A stretch of DNA of 64,000 nucleotides from Tribonema minus (taxonomy: Eukaryota; Sar; Xanthophyceae; Tribonematales; Tribonemataceae). Positions 35,901 through 44,311 of this stretch are shown piece by piece. The stretch lies in contig JAFCMP010000536.1 of assembly GCA_017506865.1 (NCBI GenBank), positions 1,302,001 to 1,366,000 on the forward strand, read 5' to 3'. Made by a program: the position numbers and the translations under genes. The notes under the pieces are model-generated. The model did not search any database. It had not been told where the DNA came from and worked only from the letters and a program-made list of their open reading frames with translations. Positions within the stretch are counted from its first letter, which is position 1. The number at the start of each line of letters is the position of its first letter.

Positions 35901-38900
35901 TCAGTTGAAGCCTGACAACAGGGATGAAAACAAGGAGGTTCAGCTTGCAAATGAGTAGGTACATGAGGCAGCGATCAGCTTTGCATGCAACAAGTGTCGG
36001 ACCACACATCATCAACTCGGTTCTGGGACAGCCAGCTCACCACGATCGTGTTGACTGAGGCCTGACAGCAGAGACATGCAACTGACGCATCCAAGTGAAA
36101 ACACACACAGACAACGAACATGGCATGGTCAGGAAGTTGCGTGACGGAGGCAGCAGGTTGCATGGAAGAATACTCAGAGGGGATACAAAGGTACCTTCTC
36201 AACACTTCACAAATGACAAGGTGCAGAGCGGTATGGCCACGTGATTGATGCCTCAGCACCAGCACCAAGAGTGGGCAAGGATTGCTCAGCTTCTTTAAGC
36301 GACATTAGGACTGGAAATGACCCAGGGGCGGCGTGCAGTATTTCGCTGGCACAGGCACCTCAGATAAGCGCCATTTGAAGTGGATGTAAGAATGGGCGCA
36401 ACTGCGTGGCCCAACTGTGAGGAGCGTTGCTGGTGTGGGCAGTGCTCGGCGCACCTGTAGCTCCCTGACGATGAGCGAGAGGTTGTGTGCGAGGTTGCCG
36501 TGCGATATCTTGACTCCCTTGGGGTCGCTGCGGCGGCGGGCAGACCGGCGGAGAGTTCAGGATGAGCACAGCGGGCCTAGAAAAGAGTATAGCATGAACT
36601 CGCTGCGCATACCGTGGCCTGGTTGCGGCAGTGTCACACAAGCGCTGTCACGACGAGTCGGGTCATGTTATGTTAGTGCACAGAAAGACGCCAACAGAGT
36701 CATGCAGCGCACCACACATACGCAACTCACTTGCTGCTAGTATGATGCGCGTGAGCTTACGAGCGCTGCTGCCCTGCAAGCAAGGGTGCAAATCCTACTT
36801 GCAACAAACCGCACTTGCAACAAGCTGCTCCATCTCACCTGGTGCTGCCGCTGGTGTACTGCAGGAAAGCCAGCTTGGCTCTGTCGACGCCGCCCGTGAG
36901 GCCATCTGCCCCCCCTGCGTTCCCCTTCTTGCCCCTCCCTTTCAACTTGTCCTGTCAAGCGATGAGAGAACCAGGTGACCAGGCTGAGCAAATATGATTA
37001 TGACAGACATTGCATGATGCCTTGGGCATGAAAGTGCCGCACTTTCAGCAAGGTGTCCGCACTTCATGCGGTCGGGTTGACGGGTTACTCTGCTGCCTCA
37101 AAGAAACAAGTGCACTACTTGTACTTGAACTACCAATATCGCACCTGGTCGCACAGCAGGACACTTGTCGAGGACACACCTTCTTTGCGCGCTTCCATGT
37201 ACCCAGTTCAAGTCAACCAATGCGCAGTTGTGCAACTTCAACACACGGGCGCAGCGCGGGATAGATCTGCGTGCAGCCGCCGGGACCAACGTCGTGACGA
37301 GCGGCGAGGACCAAAGCAGCAAGGGTTGCGGTTTGAATGGAATTAACACAGCCTTCATTTGCTTGACCGATTAAGGGGGGCAATGGGGGTTGGTGACAGC
37401 GGAGGCATTGGCGCCCTAGAGTGACAGTAGGGTTCGGGTTAGGGTTTAGGCCAACACCATTGCCACTGGCGCTGCTATCTTTTGTAATCGGCTCTCGCTA
37501 GGGGGGCGTGCCAGCAGAATCATTGGCTCAATGTTTCCATGTTTTCCGCCCACAGATGAGGAGAGGCGTCTGCGGTGCCGGCACAGCATGGAGCAGGACA
37601 AGTACATATCGCTGACCATTGCCGCTGTTGACAGAAGGGGGAGGCCCATTGAGATCCCCTTTGACCAAGGTACATACACGCAAATGCAGCAAGCAACTCT
37701 GAAGAGATATGCAGGGACTGACGCAAAGCATGAGGGTGCGCAAGAGGTGGCTACTCTTGAAGCGAAGAAGGGCAAGGAGCCACGGGCATTTCGCGACCTT
37801 CAAGTGCAGTTGCTCATGAGAACGGAAGGTGACACAAATGACGCGCTAGCTAAGTCACTGCTGCTCAGGGCATACCCAGAGGAGGCAAAGGAAGTGTACA
37901 GGCAGGAGAGTAACCCTGTTGGCCTGCCTGCAGAGCTGCTTGTTGAGAAGCTGCAGCGCATGTGGACCGTAAACAACAAGAATCTGTTCACAGGCACGGG
38001 CAACAAGGTCAAGAGCGTGGCGGCCACGCGCACGGCCAAGCGCAGTCGCATTGACAGCGACAGCAACATGAGAGTGATGATGACTATGCTGTTTCCGCAG
38101 GTTGCCCCTGCCCCATGCACTCAGGGAGGGACGCGCTACGGGCGCGTGACGGTGGCAGGCATGGAATGCCTTGAGAACGACCCTCGTGCACAGGACGCGC
38201 GGTCTGCAGAAGTGCAGCGGCAGGGCGTGTGCAAATTCTGTTGGGAGGGGCCGTCCGACGGGGGCTTGAGGGGGGCATAGGTGCGCGGAGAAGGAGCTTA
38301 TGCAGGGCCCCCTGCTTAGCACACGCCCCGATCTCACGCACAAGCGCCGCGCGGATGAAGGAAGCGCGCAGGACTACGGGAGGGGTGGGGCGCGACAGCG
38401 CTCAGACGCAGTCCCATACTACGGCAGAATGGGCGGCGATGCGGTGCGCAGAGATGAGCGGTACAGCGGCAGAATGGGCGGCGGCGGCGCCATGCGCACA
38501 GATGAGCGTGCACCTTACGGCACGACGCGCGGAGATGCGCGCGCGCCCATTGTCTGACAGCTGTCTGACAGCTGAGTGGTTTAAGCTGCGCACTTGTGGG
38601 GCTGATAAGGCCTTGAACGCGAGTTCAATTCCTACGGAAAGCACAATGTGAACAGTACAAAACAACTAGCTTCAGCAACCTATAAAAAGATTTGTCTTTA
38701 TATAGGGCGCGCGCGCAGATGCGCGCGTGCCCTCTAGTGCCGTAAGGTGCACGCTCATCTCCGCACATGGCGCCGCCGCCCGTCCTGCCACTGTAGCGCT
38801 CATCCCTGCGCACCGCATCGCCGCCCATCCTGCCGTAGTACGGGCCCGCCGTCTGAGCACTGTCGCGCCCCACCCCTCCCGTAGTCCTGCACGCTTTCTT

Positions 38901-41900
38901 CATCGATTCACTGGAGCCGCTATTAGCAATTGGAGCCACGCAGGCTCTCACTGGGAAGGTGGCCAGCAGAATCACTGGCTTCATGAGTGATTGGAGCCAC
39001 GTAGGCTCTCACTTGGGGGGCGTGCCAGCAGAATCATTGGCGCAATGTTCCCTTGTTTTGTGCCGCAGGAGTCCATTCACTGAAGCCTTGATTAGCGACT
39101 GGAACGAAGTGAGGTTTGGGTTAGGGTAAGCAGATGCGGCCTCTCACCGTCACTACCCACTGCAGCGCCGGCCATTTGACGCCCTCCCGCGCCAGCTTGG
39201 CTTTCAGATCTGCAGCCTGTGCGGGACGTGGTCGTACAAAGAAACAAGCGCATGTGAGGTATCAACAGACAACAACACTGTTAGGGTAATTGAGCCACAC
39301 AAACTATTGTGCCGATGGACGCATGTGCACTGGTCACTGCCCCAGGGAAGAGTCTGAATTTGACCCATGGGAGCAGCGAGTGACTGTGACATATCTTGCC
39401 ACGATACGCCGTCTTGGTTTTGAGAATTGGAAGTTGGGATTAGGGGGCTCACCCTGGATAATATTTATATCCTAAGCAGTATGCATGCCCTGTGATGCGT
39501 CTGGCCACAAGCTTGCTGAGGAGCAAACAATTCACGCCTTCAGCAATCAACGAAACAAAACTGTCAGGTCTGCGCAACATCGGTACGTCATGTTTATTGA
39601 AGTAGAAACAGAGCAAAGATATTCCGGTGCAAAGAGTGAAAATTGTGTAGTATCTACATGAAAAAACGCGAATGAGAAAAGAATTTTCAGCCCCACGTGA
39701 ATACTGAGCTGAGCCGACGGCACTGCAGCGCAATGCACCTTCTTTGTGTGGCCGTAGAGCGACAATTTGAGTGCGAGGCGTCCGTCACTGCATTTTTGCA
39801 GTGCTTTCCGAGTTCGCTGTACTTGATGACGCGAGTTCACCGCACTGAATGTCGCGGCGCAACGCACCTCCTTTGTGTGGTCGTAGAGCGAGATGCGAGG
39901 GCGAGACGCGCGCTGCGGTACTTTTGCGCAGTATTTCCGGAGTTTGCCTGTACTGCATGACGCGAGCTCAGTGCACCGGATGTTGCGGAGTTACGCACCT
40001 TCTTCGCGTGGTCGTACAGCGATGACGTGAGGGCCAGGCATGCACCGCTGTCATCCGCAGCTCTCGCAAAGGCCTGCGGCCAACAGGAGAATGTGGTTAT
40101 AGGCTCTGTGTCATGCCTTTGTCGATGACGCCACTTGCGCACATGCTTTGCCGTACGTTTTCTTGGTTTTTGGTGACCACTGAGGGCCATGTGCTCGCTC
40201 TGGCAGTCCCATGCGACATGCCTAGCGCTGTGACAATTGCCCTTGCCCTTGTTGTGGATTTCAGGCGATGCTGCGTGAATTCATACATGTTCATGATTCA
40301 GGACCGCGGACTTGTGTCAGCAGCCACGAGCTCGGCTTGGCTGGCGAACGATGCAGTGACCTTGCAGCAGGCAACCTACTACTTGAAGTACCTACACATG
40401 TTTGTCTGTAGCTCTGGCAGAGCATGCGGGCAGCAGTCGCAGTTACTTGACAAATTACGTGACAGAGGTTCTTGATAGGCCTCTCTTGTGCCGTGTTTGC
40501 ACTCATGCAGACAGACACTAAAACCTGTATACGCGCCAACTGAATTGAGGGGATGATAATCTCCTGCAATGCAACTCTCATAGTAAGCTGACATCAGGTT
40601 CATGTGCCGGCGTAAGATACAGTGAGTGGTTGCAGCGTCAAGAAGCACTTGTGCATGCAAAACAACATCCCTCTAACACGCGGCACATGAGCAAGGTGCA
40701 GTACGATTGAAGTCGCAAAGAAGCGGGGGGCTGAACCCCCTGCAAACGAGGCAATTGAGCACACGACCAGCTGCGCAGTGACGGCCGCGGTGTGCGCAGC
40801 TCCATCGCAAGCCTCGGGCACACTGCACGCATGACGCCCGCTTGTCAACCTTAGCTCTGACATTAGGCTCAACTTCAACCCTAGCCCACCGTCCACACTT
40901 TCGATACGTGTCATGAACCAGGGAGTGAAGAAAGTGAGCGCAGGGGGCGGCAACGCTCGCGACTGACGCAAGTATCGCGTCCGAGCTATTAAGGTTGCAA
41001 TACGGAGCCGAAGTGGCCGCGTGCAATCTGGCTGCGCTAGACAGCCGGGCGCCCTGCGGGGCATCTGTACGGACGGTCTGCGACTCATTTGAAGTACGCA
41101 TCTGCAGGTTGAGTCGCGTCGTTCCAGAAAGCGAGCTGCTGGTCGCCTACGATACACACACGAAACCTGCTCACTGTGAAAACAGATGTTAAAGTTTAAA
41201 AAACTGTCGGCTTGCGAAACGCAGAAATTCTGCAGGCGCCCGAATGGATACCGCTAACGGTCCATCGCAGACTCAGTTGGTGACAAAATGCGTGTGACTC
41301 ACCGAAATGTCTTTCTGGAGTTTGCGAGGGTCTGGAGGGTACACTGGGACTGCAATCACGCCCGCCCTGGATTAGCATCAGGTTAGGGGGGCGGCAGTGA
41401 ATGAGCACGCAGACAGTCGGGTGAGTGCAAGGGCGGCAACTAGATGTGGATGTCAAGCAATCAGACGCAGACTGTGGGTGTATGACGATTATCAGGATGA
41501 CTGGTGACGGGGATCACAGCATCAGGCTCATCTGCCATCTTTGCGAGCCACATTTGACAGTATATAGGCACTGGGCAGCCAGACCTTGGCTGGCGCTTAT
41601 GACATTTCGGCCCGAAACTCGTTCTGTCCAATCCTGCATTGGGCAGGCCGCGACATGACAAGTGCTGGTTGTGTTTACCAGCCATACGCACCGGCAGATC
41701 GACGAACCGTGCTCTGTTGTTCCGAATGCACTTGGACTCTTTTTTCCGCATTGTGACAGCACTTTTATGTAGCTGGCCACACGCTTGTCGCTCCCTGGAT
41801 GAAAGAGACACAGCCAGCGTGCGCGTAAGGGCGTGCACCAGCCGGCACCTGGCCGTGGCCATAAAATTGGTTTGCAATGAAGACAGGCTTATTTGTTATT

Positions 41901-44311
41901 TTCCTTACTTGGATGCGCGCCCTACTTCAACTTCAAATTCAGTGCTTGACCCTAGCCCTAACCCACGTCCACGCCGCCTGCGTCACCTGTGACAGGCCAC
42001 AAACACCACGACGCAGTGCAGCGCCGTGGCCCGACTTCACTTTCAACTCAAATCCTAAGCCTAGCCCAACGTCCGCCAGCTCACCTGAGACAGGCCATGA
42101 ACGCCACGACGAAGTGCAGCGACGGTGGATACACCAGCAGCGCGCGGTCGCCCACCTGCTCAGCACGTAGTAGCGCGATCAGCGTGAGGAGTCTTGTCAA
42201 GTGATGGTCACATCGACGTGTTACATTTGCTATGTTCAACATGCATCCTCAAAACTTCAGAACGTGGCGCTGTCAAAGCCAGCAGCGCGCGGTCGCCAGC
42301 CTACTCAGCACGTAGTAGCGCGGTGAGCGTGATGAATCTTGCCAGGTGAGGGTCGCATTACACCATATTGCCATGATTACATTACATCATACTAACATCA
42401 GAATCATGGCATCATAGAAATACAGCAGCGCATGGTCGCCGGACCAAGACATCAGTAGTGCAGGACAAGGCGCGGCAGGGGGTTTGCAGCATTTAATCAT
42501 CCACGTAATAGCCATCGGCACCGGGATCATGGTTGCGTGAGGGGTTGCATCATCATACTTCTACAACGCTTATTATAAATATAGTTACTGCACATTTAAA
42601 GACGTCAGAACACGGAATCTCCAGAGACAGCAGTGTCGCATGGTCGCCGGACTAGACACCAGAACAAAGCGACACGGCAGGTTCGGGAAGTGGTCTAGAG
42701 TTCTAGACTTGTAGAGTGGTGATTGTCTTGCACAAGATGAAGCAAACACAGCAATATCCTCAAGATCAGGGGGCGCTCCTTGCACAGCAAGCACTCTGCA
42801 CTGAATGCAGTCAAGCATGTCAAAGAGGACGCGCCGAAGGGCGCCGCTCACCTGCAGCTTGTACTCGCCGAGCAGCGCCGCGGCGAGGTCTGCCGACGCC
42901 GCATCCACTTCCTGCGCCGTGCAGGCGCGCACGACGACAAATGGGAGTGGCAAACAGTCAGGCTCGAGGCTGCAAATGCAGACACACAGATATACCTACC
43001 TACAGAGATGAGGGTCTCATTCTCTGGGACCCTCGGGGCAAGGTGGCGTGCGTTATGCTAGCTGAAATACTCTGCAAGCGCCGTCCTGAGCACACTGGAT
43101 GAGCACTGTGGTGCATGTTGAAGTTGCGTGTACGGAGCCGCGCCATGCAGGCTATGCTCGGCATGAGGCACCCATTGAGCGGGCACTGCAAGCACCTGTG
43201 CCGCGCGGCGGTGGGGGCCAGGGACAGCGCACGGCAAGGCTGCACTGTAGAGCGAGCTGCACTAAAGCACCAACTGAGGTAGGCCACAGCAGCGTTCACA
43301 TGAAGTGGAGGCAACACTCCTGCACATTGTGAGGCGAGTCTGGCCGCAATTGGCACCTACGACGAGATGTATACGTGTCAGCGTGACCATAGGGAAAAAC
43401 GCAGTGGCTTGTGGTGGCGGACAACTGCGGTCGCGCAGCGAAATCATTCTGCACTATCGGCCTGCTGATTCATGTCCGCATTTTCCGCAGGAGCAGCCGG
43501 TGCGCTGTGTCCTACGAGCTGTAGCCTCTGACTGCCACCGAGAGCCATGTTGTCACCTGACACACTGGTGCGTCAGAAGCTGGCGTGCACCGTTAGCTGT
43601 ACTGCGTCTGCACGGTGCTGAGAGGTGACCGATCGCGACGCACAGCCAGCGGTCGTCTGCGTTGGCATCATGCTCTCAGCTTTAACAAAAACTAGTGTCT
43701 GCACGTTGGCCGGCCCTGGCCGGAAGTGTCCTGTGTCCGTTCTGCAGACGCTTATCAGCGCTCAATTCACACTTCAAGACGCTGCGCCATGAGCCAAGTG
43801 AGAACTCTGTAGAGGCGTTGAGGCGATTGTATCCACTAGCAGGGTATACTGATGCAGCTGGCTGTGTGTGGTGCAGTGACTGTAAGCATGTTGCCTCAAC
43901 CTCTCTTGCGACCATGCAGCGAAGGGAGATCAGAGGAGCTTACCGCATAGGTGAGGCCCATGGTCTCTGCGCCATCATCGTCCAGATAAGTCCACAGCCG
44001 CTGCATTATATGCAAAGTACAGGCAAAGCAACGTAGGCAATTACCTGTCACCTATCATCAATCGACTATTTGCATCAGGTGCAATCCAGAAGCACGAAGC
44101 CTGTCTACGCGTCATGACGCACATCGACTGGCTGCGCCCCGCTCAAAAAAACCGTTAAATGGCTTTGTGAGCAAACTCGAGCCGTTGCAAATGGGATTGT
44201 GGTGCAAGCAGCGCTGCACGCAACCATAACATCAGGATCTTTGTAGGATTCTGTCACCTTGTTGGGTTGCGTTGCGCACCATCGCTCGAGCGCCTCAGGC
44301 AAGCTCTCCAT
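20670..44311 (-). CDS. Fatty-acyl-AMP ligase fused to an acyl carrier protein (at least 25 exons)
   Basis: Exons, 5' to 3': 44311-44258, 44000-43944, 42911-42852, 42155-42085, 41366-41303, 40073-39999, 39216-39148, 36951-36839, 36527-36455, 35911-35793, 35070-35007, 34079-33984, 33270-33204, 32061-31995, 31320-31269, 30149-30060, 28577-28503, 27876-27762, 27361-27234, 26790-26733, 25799-25628, 24690-24531, 23187-23098, 22162-22067, 21256-21099. Exon 20769-20670 is a tentative last exon ending in TAG. All joins keep phase, giving about 780 aa. Adenylation motifs appear in order: [24 protein letters not shown] (typical of acyl-AMP ligases), [38 protein letters not shown] and the catalytic-lysine end [11 protein letters not shown] Gly-rich linker and a carrier domain follow, with the phosphopantetheine serine in [12 protein letters not shown]. 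The enzyme should make acyl-AMP and load the acyl chain on its own carrier. The start [11 protein letters not shown] may lie in a second exon. The gene spans about 23.6 kb for 2.3 kb of coding sequence. Confidence 0.9.
20786..20820 (-). repeat. Downstream copy of the ligase exon 25 donor edge
   Basis: The minus-strand string GAGACGCAGCTCACGAGCAG repeats the end of exon 25 (GAGACATGGCTCACCAACAG). Its presence downstream supports the donor chosen at 21098, because edge copies in this window mark true exon ends. Confidence 0.6.
22186..22400. repeat. Tandem duplication of about 150 bp in a ligase intron
   Basis: Two diverged copies share AGACAGGGGGTGCCATGAAG and the flanking GGTGCGG..GGC and GGGTTG(T)...CCTC segments, at about 22200-22290 and 22338-22420. 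This is non-coding intron sequence between the last two carrier-domain exons. Confidence 0.6.
23912..24345 (-). repeat. Three downstream copies of the ligase exon 22 donor edge
   Basis: The end of exon 22 encodes IEMAHMR before the donor at 24530. The minus strand repeats this edge at about 24330 (ATTGAGATGACGCACATGAG), 24208 (ATTGAAATGATGCACATGAG) and, weaker, 23912. Spacings are about 201 and 122 bp for the first two. All retain a donor-like GGTG/GATC context. Confidence 0.75.
23947..24184. repeat. (CA)n microsatellite and interstitial TTAGGG-type telomere array
   Basis: A (CA)n run fills about 23947-24000. A near-perfect CCCTAA array of about eight units is at 24138-24184. The array sits inside an intron of the ligase gene, not at a chromosome end. 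Confidence 0.9.
24796..24828 (-). repeat. Upstream copy of the ligase exon 22 acceptor edge
   Basis: The minus-strand string GCTGCAACGGCGAGACAGCT resembles the true edge GCTGCAGCGGCAAGATCGCG at 24690. The AG has decayed to AA, so this copy can no longer act as an acceptor. Confidence 0.6.
24913..24932. repeat. Poly-G tract
   Basis: A run of about 17 G residues lies in a ligase intron, and similar runs occur elsewhere in the window. Its length is likely to vary between reads. Confidence 0.8.
25134..25556 (-). repeat. Two downstream copies of the ligase exon 21 donor edge, with palindromes
   Basis: The end of exon 21 ([12 protein letters not shown]) recurs at about 25135-25190 and 25466-25520, about 331 and 162 bp past the true donor. 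Each copy is followed on the plus strand by a perfect inverted repeat: GTACTTC AACGTC GAAGTAC at 25209-25228 and GTACTTCAA CA TTGAAGTAC at 25537-25556. The palindrome is therefore part of the duplicated unit. Confidence 0.85.
25890..26312 (-). repeat. Three upstream copies of the ligase exon 21 acceptor edge
   Basis: The start of exon 21 (GCCAGGAGGAGCTGGTGCTG after TGCGCAG) recurs near 25919, about 26066 and about 26310 with increasing divergence (GATGAGCTGGAGCGGAGCTG; CAGGACGAGCTTGCAGGC). The nearest copy, 120 bp away, keeps a perfect acceptor. Confidence 0.8.
27500..27740. repeat. CATGTATG-rich minisatellite
   Basis: This is a tandem array of diverged units built on GCATGTATGTA and TTCATGCCAGGG. 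It lies just downstream of ligase exon 18 in the gene's sense, and its units resemble the GTATGTG donor context of that exon. Confidence 0.7.
28819..29600 (-). repeat. Four or more upstream copies of the ligase exon 17 acceptor edge
   Basis: The start of exon 17 (IVDAETRL, acceptor GCCACGCAG at 28578) recurs with copy edges at about 28839, 29082, 29278 and 29542, spaced about 196-264 bp. A fifth, faint trace is near 29670. Copies keep the words ATCGTCGATGCCGAGACGCG and a conserved upstream CGCTCGCCGCGCA segment, but none has the rest of the exon. CCCTAA-type repeats accompany several units. Confidence 0.9.
30620..30900 (-). repeat. Downstream copies of the ligase exon 15 donor edge
   Basis: The exon 15 end (GCCTTGGAGGTTGACAAGCAG) recurs as GCTCTGGAGGTTGACAAGCGG near 30633-30655 and as GCCTTGGAGGTTGACATCTG near 30870-30893. 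Weaker traces lie near 30735 and 30805. Confidence 0.7.
31030..31052. repeat. Poly-C tract
   Basis: A C run interrupted by one T lies in a ligase intron. It is likely to be unstable in length. Confidence 0.8.
32220..32290 (-). repeat. Upstream copy of the ligase exon 14 acceptor edge
   Basis: The minus-strand string GCAGGATCACTGCCAGGAGTG mirrors the real edge GCAGGATTACCGCCAGGGGTG (exon start 32061), 216 bp upstream in the gene. GATCACTC repeats lie beside it. Confidence 0.8.
32936..33180 (-). repeat. Copies around the ligase exon 13 donor edge, about 130-bp unit
   Basis: The string GGTGCAGCCGTCAGTTGAAG occurs at about 33018 and 33143, with flanks that also match (CTCGCAATGG / CTCAGAATGG), spaced about 130 bp. 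The exon 13 end plus donor (TTCGCGCCGCACGGTGAGT) has a decayed copy ending near 32944, 260 bp away, which is twice that unit. Confidence 0.65.
33825..33851 (-). repeat. 27-nt copy of the end of ligase exon 12 with both splice sites
   Basis: The copy CTAGCCCTGAGCTGCGTCAGG.. encodes LALSCVRHM, against LDLSCVRHM in the real exon (33984-34079). It is followed by the same donor GTGATTATGATT and preceded by ATCGCAG, which could serve as an acceptor. It lies 159 bp downstream. As a 27-nt in-frame micro-exon it would keep phase if included. Confidence 0.75.
35665..35702 (-). repeat. Downstream copy of the ligase exon 10 donor edge
   Basis: The sequence coding for [10 protein letters not shown] plus the donor is repeated almost perfectly 128 bp past the true donor. 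It ends abruptly at CCCTAA telomere-like repeats. Confidence 0.9.
36019..36066 (-). repeat. Upstream copy of the ligase exon 10 acceptor edge
   Basis: The minus strand reads CTGTCAG then codons for [13 protein letters not shown], against [13 protein letters not shown] in the real exon starting at 35911. The copy diverges after about 40 nt. Confidence 0.85.
37531..38280 (+). CDS. Unknown element-encoded protein (249 aa), probably frameshifted near its end
   Basis: The ORF has ordinary mixed composition, unlike the chance ORFs around it, with charged helical segments ([32 protein letters not shown]) and a C-terminal [13 protein letters not shown] run of six G at about 38267-38275 precedes the stop. 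In the next frame the reading continues GHRCAEKEL, completing a Cys-x2-Cys...His-x-Cys pattern like a zinc knuckle. It then runs into an Arg/Gly/Tyr-rich tail ([19 protein letters not shown]) to about 38557. This suggests a one-base slip in the G run, or decay. The ATG at 37531 may be preceded by an intron, since TTCCGCCCACAG is a good acceptor. No catalytic motif was recognised. Confidence 0.5.
   Translation: MFPCFPPTDEERRLRCRHSMEQDKYISLTIAAVDRRGRPIEIPFDQGTYTQMQQATLKRYAGTDAKHEGAQEVATLEAKKGKEPRAFRDLQVQLLMRTEGDTNDALAKSLLLRAYPEEAKEVYRQESNPVGLPAELLVEKLQRMWTVNNKNLFTGTGNKVKSVAATRTAKRSRIDSDSNMRVMMTMLFPQVAPAPCTQGGTRYGRVTVAGMECLENDPRAQDARSAEVQRQGVCKFCWEGPSDGGLRGA
38354..38904. repeat. Large inverted repeat, arms about 197-201 bp
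   Basis: The left arm (38354-38550) and right arm (38704-38904) are imperfect reverse complements over about 200 bp. Both contain GACTACGGGAGGGGTGGGGC and TACTACGGCAG(A/G)ATGGGC in opposite senses. They are separated by about 153 bp. Both arms encode the same Arg/Gly/Tyr-rich peptide, so the tail of the element protein has been duplicated in inverted orientation. A transcript of this region would form a long hairpin. Confidence 0.85.
38565..38645 (+). other. tRNA-like / SINE-like stretch with A-box and B-box matches
   Basis: In the loop of the inverted repeat, CAGCTGAGTGGTTTAAGC matches a class II (Ser/Leu-type) D arm and the Pol III A box. About 45 nt further, GAGTTCAATTCC matches the T loop and B box. 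The anticodon arm and acceptor stem do not pair, so this is not a functional tRNA. A tRNA-derived SINE head is the likeliest reading. Confidence 0.4.
39735..39930 (-). repeat. Two downstream copies of the ligase exon 6 donor edge
   Basis: The exon end encoding [13 protein letters not shown] (donor at 39998) recurs with edges at 39868 and 39739, spaced 131 and 129 bp. The second reads [13 protein letters not shown]. Both keep a GTGCG donor. Confidence 0.9.
42275..42660 (-). repeat. Three upstream copies of the ligase exon 4 acceptor edge
   Basis: The exon start GGCGACCGCGCGCTGCTGGT (5' edge 42155) recurs near 42300, 42442 and 42650 (the latter two as GGCGACCATGCG...CTGCTG). Intron sequence such as TACTACGTGCTGAG is shared by the nearest copy. 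Divergence grows with distance from the real exon. Confidence 0.85.

Larger units (their letters stand above)
37500..39069. mobile_element. Mobile-element-like unit inside a ligase intron, with 55-bp direct repeats
   Basis: Nearly identical direct repeats of about 55 bp (GGGGGGCGTGCCAGCAGAAT, then CATTGGC and CAATGTT) lie at about 37503-37556 and 39014-39069. Between them are a 249-codon ORF on the plus strand, a 200-bp inverted repeat and a tRNA-like stretch in the loop of that repeat. The unit interrupts the intron between ligase exons 7 and 8 and is on the opposite strand. I do not recognise a known transposon class. The call rests on the repeat structure. Confidence 0.55.

Noticed and set aside
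43695..44036. Plus-strand ORF with CPFC...H...H, zinc-finger-like
   Set aside because: It overlaps ligase exon 2 on the other strand, and the Cys/His spacing is not that of a standard finger.
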